A stretch of 64,000 bases of DNA from Avispirillum sp959601495. Its GTDB lineage: Bacteria > Bacillota > Clostridia > Oscillospirales > CAG-272. Below the pieces are notes generated by a model. It was given only the letters and a program-made list of their open reading frames with translations. It did no database searches and was not told where the DNA came from. The stretch is taken from assembly GCA_959601495.1 (NCBI GenBank), contig CAUGPT010000004.1:23964-87963 (forward strand), given 5' to 3'. Of the stretch, positions 59,504 to 64,000 are shown in pieces. Numbering within the stretch: position 1 is the first letter of the stretch; each line of letters opens with the position of its first letter. The translations under genes were made by a program, and so were the position numbers.

Positions 59504-60529
59504 TTATCTGCCTTTGATATCTATTTTGCAGCCGGTGAGTCTTGCCGCAAGGCGGGCGTTCTGTCCCTCCTTGCCGATGGCAAGTGAAAGCTGATCTCCG
59601 GCGACCGTTACGATCGCGCTTCTCTCGCTTTCCATTTCAACATCGATGACCTCGGCGGGTGAAAGTGCTGCCGCAACGAAGTCCTCGGGGATGTCGGAAT
59701 ATTCGATAACGTCGATCTTTTCTCCGCGCAGCTCGTCAACGATGTCGGCGATACGGCGGCCTCTTTCACCTATGCAGGCGCCTACGGGGTCAACGTTTTC
59801 GTCTCTGGAGTACACGGCGATCTTGGAGCGGCTGCCCGCTTCTCTTGCGACGCTGTGGATAAGGACGATACCGTCCTCGATCTCGGGGATCTCGGTCTCG
59901 AACAGGCGCTTTACGAAGTTCGGATGCGTTCTCGAAAGCGTTACCATGGGACCTGACTGGCTGTCGCGGCGAACTTCGGTTACGAACACCTTGATGTGAT
60001 CGCCCACCTCAAATGTCTCGCCGGGTATCTGCTCGGAAGCGCTGAGCACCGCTTCGCTTGTGCCGGTGTCGATAACGATGTCTCCGGAGGAGTCGGCGGT
60101 TTTTGTAACGACGGCTGTGATGACCTCTTCGCGCTTTTTCTCGTATTCTCTGATCATGCTGCTGCGCTCGGCCTCACGGATGCCCTGGATGATGACCTGC
60201 TTTGCGGTCTGGGCGCTGAGTCTGCCGAACGCCTTTGTCTTTACTTCGGTCTCAAGAACGCCGCCTACGGTGCTGCGTCTGTTGTGAGCCTTTGCGTCCT
60301 CAAGGGAGATCTGCGTTTCGGGGTCTTCAACGTTCTCAACGATCTCCTTGCACTCATATACCCGAACGTCTTTTTTCTCGGGGTCTATGACAACGCGCAC
60401 ATTTGCCTTGCCGTATTCTTTCTTGAAGGCGCTTATAAGCGCCGCCTCTACTTTTTCGATCATGTAATCCTTCGGTATGCCCTTGGTCTGCTCCAGAAGG
60501 TCAAGGGCGTTGAAAAATTCCGTGTTCAT
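59504..60529 (-). CDS. nusA: Transcription factor NusA
   Basis: It modulates RNA polymerase pausing, termination and antitermination. The 341-residue protein has the N-terminal RNA polymerase-binding domain (NTEFFNALDLLEQTKGIPKD), an S1 domain (about 130-200: VVTKTADSSGDIVIDTG, IKVFVTEVRRD), and two KH domains (VGACIGERGRRIADIV and LAIGKEGQNARLAARLTG). There is no C-terminal acidic repeat region, normal for Gram-positives. It follows rimP at about 40 bases. Confidence 0.96.
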   Translation of the reverse strand: MNTEFFNALDLLEQTKGIPKDYMIEKVEAALISAFKKEYGKANVRVVIDPEKKDVRVYECKEIVENVEDPETQISLEDAKAHNRRSTVGGVLETEVKTKAFGRLSAQTAKQVIIQGIREAERSSMIREYEKKREEVITAVVTKTADSSGDIVIDTGTSEAVLSASEQIPGETFEVGDHIKVFVTEVRRDSQSGPMVTLSRTHPNFVKRLFETEIPEIEDGIVLIHSVAREAGSRSKIAVYSRDENVDPVGACIGERGRRIADIVDELRGEKIDVIEYSDIPEDFVAAALSPAEVIDVEMESERSAIVTVAGDQLSLAIGKEGQNARLAARLTGCKIDIKGR

Positions 60530-60569
60530 TACAGTTTCCAGCCTTTCTCAGTATATATTGATTGTGTTA

Positions 60570-61037
60570 TTACCATTCAAATACGGTAGATACCTTTGCG
60601 ACCGCGTCGCGGGGGATCGCTGTCTCGCCGCCGTCCTCTTCAACGGTTATTTTATCGGCGTCCGCAGACTTGAGTATGCCCGTCAGCTGCTTTCTGCCGT
60701 AAAGGGGCGCATACAGACGGACTTCGACCTTCTCGCCCAGGCATGCTTCAAAGTGCTCAGGGCGGGTAAGAATGCGCTCAACTCCGGGGGAGGAGACCTC
60801 CAGCCGGTAAGAATCCTCGATGGGATCCGCTTCGTCGATCGCGGGGTCTATCGCGCGGGAGACCTTTTCGCAGTCCTCAATGCCGATGCCCTCGGGACTG
60901 TCGATGGTAATGCGCAGTATCATATCGGCGCCTTCTTTGACGTATTCAACGTCCCAAAGCATATATCCCAGCCCGGCAATGATAGGCTCAACGATAGAGC
61001 GAACAGTGCCTGCCGTGTTCTTTTTCTGCTTTTCCAT
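60570..61037 (-). CDS. rimP: Ribosome maturation factor RimP
   Basis: It helps assemble the 30S subunit. The 155-residue protein has IVEPIIAGLGYMLWDVEYVK, LRITIDSPEGIGIEDCEKVS, AIDPAIDEADPIEDSYRLEV and SSPGVERILTRPEHF, the classic RimP signature. I start it at ATG 61037, seven bases after AAAGG; an ATG at 61076 lies in the leader hairpin region. It is the first gene of the nusA-infB operon. Confidence 0.94.
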   Translation of the reverse strand: MEKQKKNTAGTVRSIVEPIIAGLGYMLWDVEYVKEGADMILRITIDSPEGIGIEDCEKVSRAIDPAIDEADPIEDSYRLEVSSPGVERILTRPEHFEACLGEKVEVRLYAPLYGRKQLTGILKSADADKITVEEDGGETAIPRDAVAKVSTVFEW

Positions 61038-61079
61038 TATTCTGCCTTTCTTTACAGAAGAATACTTGCTTTTCATAAA

Positions 61080-61108
61080 ACAGAGAGTGGGCAGAACCCA
61101 CTCTCCGT
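61080..61108 (-). promoter_or_regulatory. rimP leader hairpin (possible attenuator)
   Basis: On the minus strand, GAGAGTGGG-TTCT-CCCACTCTC-type stem (about 10 bp) is followed by TGTTTTATG, between the promoter and the rimP start. A GAGTGGG hairpin at this place is, from memory, common upstream of rimP in Bacillota. It may act as a partial terminator that NusA or another factor controls. Confidence 0.5.
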
Positions 61109-61134
61109 TTACTACTTACTATTACATCATAAAT

Positions 61135-61163
61135 AATATATCACACAAGACAGGCAAATGCAA
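61135..61163 (-). promoter_or_regulatory. Sigma-A promoter of the rimP-nusA-infB operon
   Basis: On the minus strand, TTGCAT (61163-61158) and TATATT (61140-61135) are separated by 17 bases. Confidence 0.7.
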
Positions 61164-61181
61164 TAGTTTTGCAGAAAAAAT

Positions 61182-61754
61182 TTATAAAATTCCTTTGTTT
61201 TCGGCGCCGTCGGCCATGTTTTCGCCGACCGCGGTGCCGTGCTCGCCGCTGAGGTCAGCAATGTCGGCTTCGGGCACGGTACGGGTCGCACCGCCGAGGC
61301 CAGCTGTGCCGGTGTCGTGCTCGGTTTCGGGCTCGGTTCGGGTCGCGCCCTTGTCGGCGCCGTATTCGGCATCCGGGAGGTCGCTTTTTGCACTCTGTCC
61401 GCCTCCCGCGCTCTCACTTTCCTTCGTGCCTATCGCAGCGTCGGAAACACCGCCCGCAGCGTCGGGTTCAACGAGACCCGCGTCCGCCGTGCCGCCGCCC
61501 GCCGTGCCGCCGCTCACTGCGGCGCCGCCCGCCGCGGCATCCTCGGCTTCCGCCGCTTTTTTTGGCATATTGAGAACCGCGGCAAGTCCCGCGGCGACGG
61601 ATGAGACCGCAAGACCCATAAGTGCCGTGCGCATGACCGAAAGATCCTCGCCGCCCGTCGATACCGCAAGTACAATGTGCGCGGCAAGATATGCCGCTGC
61701 CGCCTCAATAAACGTCCTGAGCGCGCGCTTTATACATTCGCTCCACTTTTTCAT
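61182..61754 (-). CDS. Phage holin-like protein with Gly/Ala-rich tail
   Basis: The 190-residue protein begins RALRTFIEAAAAYLAAHIVL with a second hydrophobic stretch (VMRTALMGLAVSSVAAGLAA), the pattern of phage holins (RTFxQT...ALxGLAVSxxAAGxAA). After residue 70 it continues as a disordered Gly/Ala/Asp/Glu/Thr-rich tail of about 120 residues, which is not usual for holins. It overlaps the upstream gene by ATGA. No lysin or other phage gene is adjacent. Confidence 0.65.
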   Translation of the reverse strand: MKKWSECIKRALRTFIEAAAAYLAAHIVLAVSTGGEDLSVMRTALMGLAVSSVAAGLAAVLNMPKKAAEAEDAAAGGAAVSGGTAGGGTADAGLVEPDAAGGVSDAAIGTKESESAGGGQSAKSDLPDAEYGADKGATRTEPETEHDTGTAGLGGATRTVPEADIADLSGEHGTAVGENMADGAENKGIL

Positions 61755-62065
61755 TCTTTCAGCTCCTTTGAAATTTCTTTTGCGCCGCTTTTTCGGTCGG
61801 CGCTCTCTTTGTACTTTTCGGCGTACGGGCAGCCGTCAAGACCGTTTTCGAGCTCCGCTATCTTATCCCAGAGCTCGGCAAGCCCGCCGTACATCTCCTC
61901 GTGCTCACGGTCATTGTCGCTTGCAAATGAGGCAAGCGTTGAATTCAGTATCTCAACCGAGCAGTTCAGCTTTGTAAGCGTTACGGACAGCCCGTATATG
62001 ATCCTGCCGATGGCAATTCCCGCGCTGATAAGCGCAATGAGGCCGACCACTATTTCCCATGTCAT
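61751..62065 (-). CDS. Small membrane protein with coiled coil, holin-module partner
   Basis: The 104-residue protein has one membrane helix (EIVVGLIALISAGIAIGRIIYGLSV) followed by a coiled-coil/helical part (LNCSVEILNSTLASFASDND, EEMYGGLAELWDKIAELEN) and an acidic/basic end. The layout resembles XhlA/holin-associated phage proteins. It overlaps the holin-like gene by four bases (ATGA), so they are translated together. The ribosome site AAAGGA is about 12 bases from the ATG, slightly far. Confidence 0.62.
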   Translation of the reverse strand: MTWEIVVGLIALISAGIAIGRIIYGLSVTLTKLNCSVEILNSTLASFASDNDREHEEMYGGLAELWDKIAELENGLDGCPYAEKYKESADRKSGAKEISKELKE

Positions 62066-62182
62066 TTGCTTTCGTATTCCTTTCTTTTTTTCTTTCGGGG
62101 CAGAATCATTATAATGCAGAGCGCAGCATAAGTTCTCCCCGTTTCATTCTATGCGGCGCATCTCTTTTGCGGGCGGCGCGTG

Positions 62183-62211
62183 TTGACAAACCGGGCGGAT
62201 ACTGCTATAAT
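62183..62211 (+). promoter_or_regulatory. Consensus sigma-A promoter of the SDR gene
   Basis: TTGACA (62183-62188) and TATAAT (62206-62211) are separated by 17 bases, both boxes perfect. Confidence 0.78.
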
Positions 62212-62256
62212 TGTGTCAGAAAATTACAGTTGCGCAGCATAGGGAGGACACAAAAA

Positions 62257-63036
62257 ATGGAAAGAAAAAGGATTGCCGTTGTGACAGGTGCTTCAAGCGG
62301 TATCGGCAAGCGCTTTGCCGAAACACTGGAGCGCGCAGGCAGCTTTGACGAGGTGTGGGTCATAGCCCGCAGGCTCGACCGTCTTGAGGCGCTGAAGGAA
62401 ACGCTCAAATTTCCCGTCCGTCCCGTTGCTCTGGACCTTTCCGACAGAGAAAGCTTTGCAAAATACGATTCTCTTCTGAAAGAAGAAGATCCCGACGTGG
62501 CGTTGCTTATAAACTGCAGCGGCTTCGGCAAGTTTGCCGCGACCGTGGATGTCCCGCTTTCGGATAACCTGAATATGGTAGATCTTAACTGCGAGGCAGT
62601 CATGGCGATGTGCCAGCTCACCCTGCCTTCTATGAAGAGCGGCGCAAGGATCATAAATATTGCATCCGTCGCCGCATACCAGCCTATACCGTACATAAAC
62701 GTCTATGCCGCCACAAAAGCATTCGTTCTGAGCTTTTCGAGAGCGCTCGCAAGGGAGGTGCGCAAATCGGGTATCACGGTTACGGCGGTCTGCCCGTTCT
62801 GGACAAAAACCGAGTTTTTCAACAGAGCCAAAAAGGGGGACGCTGACGACATCGTCAAAAAGTACACGGCGATGTACGAGCCCGAGCAGATAGTTAACAG
62901 GGCATGGCGCGACGCTCTGCGCGGACGCGACATCAGCCGCTTCGGTTTCGTGGCGATAGCCCAGGGAGTGCTTGCGAAGACCCTGCCTCACAGCCTTGTG
63001 ATGAACGTCTGGCAGAGACAGCAGAAGCTTAAATAA
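62257..63036 (+). CDS. Short-chain dehydrogenase/reductase
   Basis: It is an NAD(P)-dependent oxidoreductase with classical SDR motifs: the cofactor glycines TGASSGIGK (residues 10-18), ARRLDR (which favours NADP), LINCSGFGKF in place of NNAG, IINIASVAAYQP and the catalytic YAATK. The 259-residue length is typical. The C-terminal tail is basic and slightly hydrophobic (GVLAKTLPHSLVMNVWQRQ), as in membrane-associated SDRs of the DltE/YqjQ type. The start follows AGGGAGGACACAAAAA. The substrate is unknown. Confidence 0.9.
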   Translation: MERKRIAVVTGASSGIGKRFAETLERAGSFDEVWVIARRLDRLEALKETLKFPVRPVALDLSDRESFAKYDSLLKEEDPDVALLINCSGFGKFAATVDVPLSDNLNMVDLNCEAVMAMCQLTLPSMKSGARIINIASVAAYQPIPYINVYAATKAFVLSFSRALAREVRKSGITVTAVCPFWTKTEFFNRAKKGDADDIVKKYTAMYEPEQIVNRAWRDALRGRDISRFGFVAIAQGVLAKTLPHSLVMNVWQRQQKLK

Positions 63037-63125
63037 ATCGGAGTAAAGCGGAGCCCGAAAAAAGCGAGACCGCAATGCCGAAAAAGCCCGGGACAGGGCT
63101 TTTGATAAGAGAAGGGGGCTGCGCT

Positions 63126-63662
63126 GTGAACAGTGAGCCGACATGTGACAGGGAAAAAAGCGTGTGCTTTACGGGGCATCGCATTATAAGCCGCAAGGAC
63201 TCGGCAGACCTTATGCCGAAGCTGTACAGCACGGTAACACAGCTTGCGGCGGACGGATACGATACATTCATCTGCGGAGGTGCCGTCGGTTTCGATACGG
63301 ACGCGGCGGAGTGCGTTTTGGGACTGAAAGAGCGCGGAGCCGACCTTCGCCTTATACTCGCCCTGCCTTGCAGGGATCAGACCGTGAAATGGAACGATAC
63401 GGAGAGCGTCAAACGGTATAAAAAAATTCTCGGCAGCGCCGACGGCGTTGTGTATGCTGAGGATTTTTATACAAGCGACTGTATGCACAGGCGCAACCGC
63501 TGGATGGCGGATAACTCAAGCGTTTGCGTCGCGTATTGCAAACACACGCGCGGAGGGAGCGTATATACAGTAAAATATGCTCTGAAAAACGGGCTTCAGG
63601 TCATAAACCTCGCCGATGAGTGCGACACGGATCAGTGCCGCATCGAAGAATGCGATATGTAA
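63126..63662 (+). CDS. SLOG/DUF1273-like (YpsA-related) protein
   Basis: The 178-residue protein contains VCFTGHRIISRKD and FICGGAVGFDTDAAECVLGL, then LILALPCRDQTVKWND and VVYAEDFYTSDCMHRRNRWM, the core of the DUF1273 branch of the SLOG (lysine-decarboxylase-like) Rossmann fold, which includes YpsA and bacterial DprA-like nucleotide-binding proteins. Related proteins may sense or process nucleotide-derived ligands. I start it at GTG 63126, nine bases after AAGGGGG; ATG 63075 has a weaker site and would add 17 residues. It follows the SDR gene at 90 bases and ends at a strong terminator. Confidence 0.82.
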   Translation: MNSEPTCDREKSVCFTGHRIISRKDSADLMPKLYSTVTQLAADGYDTFICGGAVGFDTDAAECVLGLKERGADLRLILALPCRDQTVKWNDTESVKRYKKILGSADGVVYAEDFYTSDCMHRRNRWMADNSSVCVAYCKHTRGGSVYTVKYALKNGLQVINLADECDTDQCRIEECDM

Positions 63663-63700
63663 AAAACCAAGGCTGCCGCATGGCAGACTTGGTTTTTGTC
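63661..63700 (+). terminator. Terminator after the SLOG gene
   Basis: AAAACCAAG-(G)CTGCC and GGCAG-(A)CTTGGTTTT form a long stem with a GCAT loop, starting at the stop codon and followed by TTTTTG. Confidence 0.82.
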
Positions 63701-63769
63701 TTTTACTCAAATTGTTTTTGCCGTCTCCTCACCGAAATATTGAAACTGCGTATTTTAAGTTTCTTTGCT

Positions 63770-63943
63770 AAGCACTTTAAACTTTACTGTCAGCTTATCG
63801 AACGCAAGCCGGAAAAACGTGAAGGGACTGCTTCTCCGGTAGCGGGCAGCTTTAAACTTTCGGAATTGGCAAAGCATTTCAAACTTTGATGTCAGCTTGC
63901 CGAACTTAAGTAAGAAAGACGTGAAGGGACTACTTTTCCGTAA
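63770..63943. repeat. Imperfect 72-bp direct repeat, period 102 bases
   Basis: Copies at 63770-63841 and 63872-63943 share AAGCA(C/T)TT(T/C)AAACTTT, TGTCAGCTT, CCGAAC-like and CGTGAAGGGACT(A/G)CTT blocks. The second copy ends in a hairpin (GAAGGGACTACTT with AAGTAGCCCCTTC, 63923-63954). No gene is seen from 63663 to the end of the window. It looks like two units of a dispersed or tandem intergenic repeat. Confidence 0.6.
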
Positions 63944-64000
63944 GTAGCCCCTTCACACATCCCCGACCACTGGAGCAAAAGCGGTCGAGCTGTCGCCCGC

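Noticed and set aside
63770..63943. Direct repeats at the right edge considered as CRISPR or attachment sites
   Set aside because: Only two imperfect long copies with 102-base period, no cas genes, no integrase and no tRNA end.

Overview
The window looks like a chromosomal segment of a spore-forming anaerobic member of the Clostridia (Bacillota) with moderately high G+C. The evidence is gpr, spoIIP and a cotJABC spore-coat operon, a rubredoxin, many TTG and GTG starts behind strong Shine-Dalgarno sites, sigma-A promoters with 16-17 bp spacers, and the core order rimP-nusA-rnpM-rplGA-infB. A gut lineage such as Oscillospirales is my guess, mainly because of the cohesin-like surface protein. 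I cannot place it more closely.

Layout. 1-3.1 kb: 3' end of ftsZ, homoserine dehydrogenase, and a convergent type II pantothenate kinase. 3.1-6.2 kb: the minus-strand sporulation genes spoIIP and gpr, separated by about 0.9 kb that holds two strong promoters and a terminator but no credible gene (a candidate small-RNA locus). 6.6-10.3 kb: a peptide-binding lipoprotein, a DUF4364 protein, a SigH-like sigma factor, a tRNA-shaped element and a small zinc-ribbon protein. 10.9-12.4 kb: cotJA-cotJB-cotJC, with an unusual cysteine-rich repeat insert in CotJA. 12.5-18.5 kb: a zinc-ribbon membrane protein with a long Ala/Pro stalk and an Asp/Trp/Tyr tail, then an ABC-2 export system. 18.7-21.8 kb: two small lipoproteins, RNase H and a DUF1015 protein. 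22.2-26.8 kb: a 1533-residue secreted protein with cohesin-like domains. 26.9-34.5 kb: surface glycan genes (two GT4 glycosyltransferases, Wzy-like polymerase, pyruvyl transferase, Wzx-like flippase, FrhB-like protein). Rubredoxin follows.

35-47.4 kb is almost all minus strand: flotillin with an NfeD-like partner, DUF1836 regulator, nif3, trmK, DUF1858, murA, a DUF3810 membrane protein, two RluA-type pseudouridine synthases around an apolipoprotein N-acyltransferase, a small coiled-coil protein and upp. 47.6-54.3 kb is a complete plus-strand F-type ATP synthase operon (I-B-E-F-H-A-G-D-C) whose delta subunit consists only of the C-terminal domain. 54.4-55.9 kb is the stranded C-terminal part of a large phage or mobile-element protein, lying between two terminators. 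56-61.1 kb is the infB-rplGA-rnpM-nusA-rimP operon. It is followed by a two-gene holin-like module, a short-chain dehydrogenase, a SLOG-family protein and an imperfect direct repeat at the right edge.

I see no CRISPR array, rRNA gene, insertion sequence or ordinary tRNA gene. The most unusual items are the tRNA-like element at 9935-9999, the one-domain delta subunit, the gpr-spoIIP intergenic transcription units, the Cys-repeat CotJA, the His/Asp-repeat NfeD protein, and the phage-derived remnants inside housekeeping neighbourhoods.
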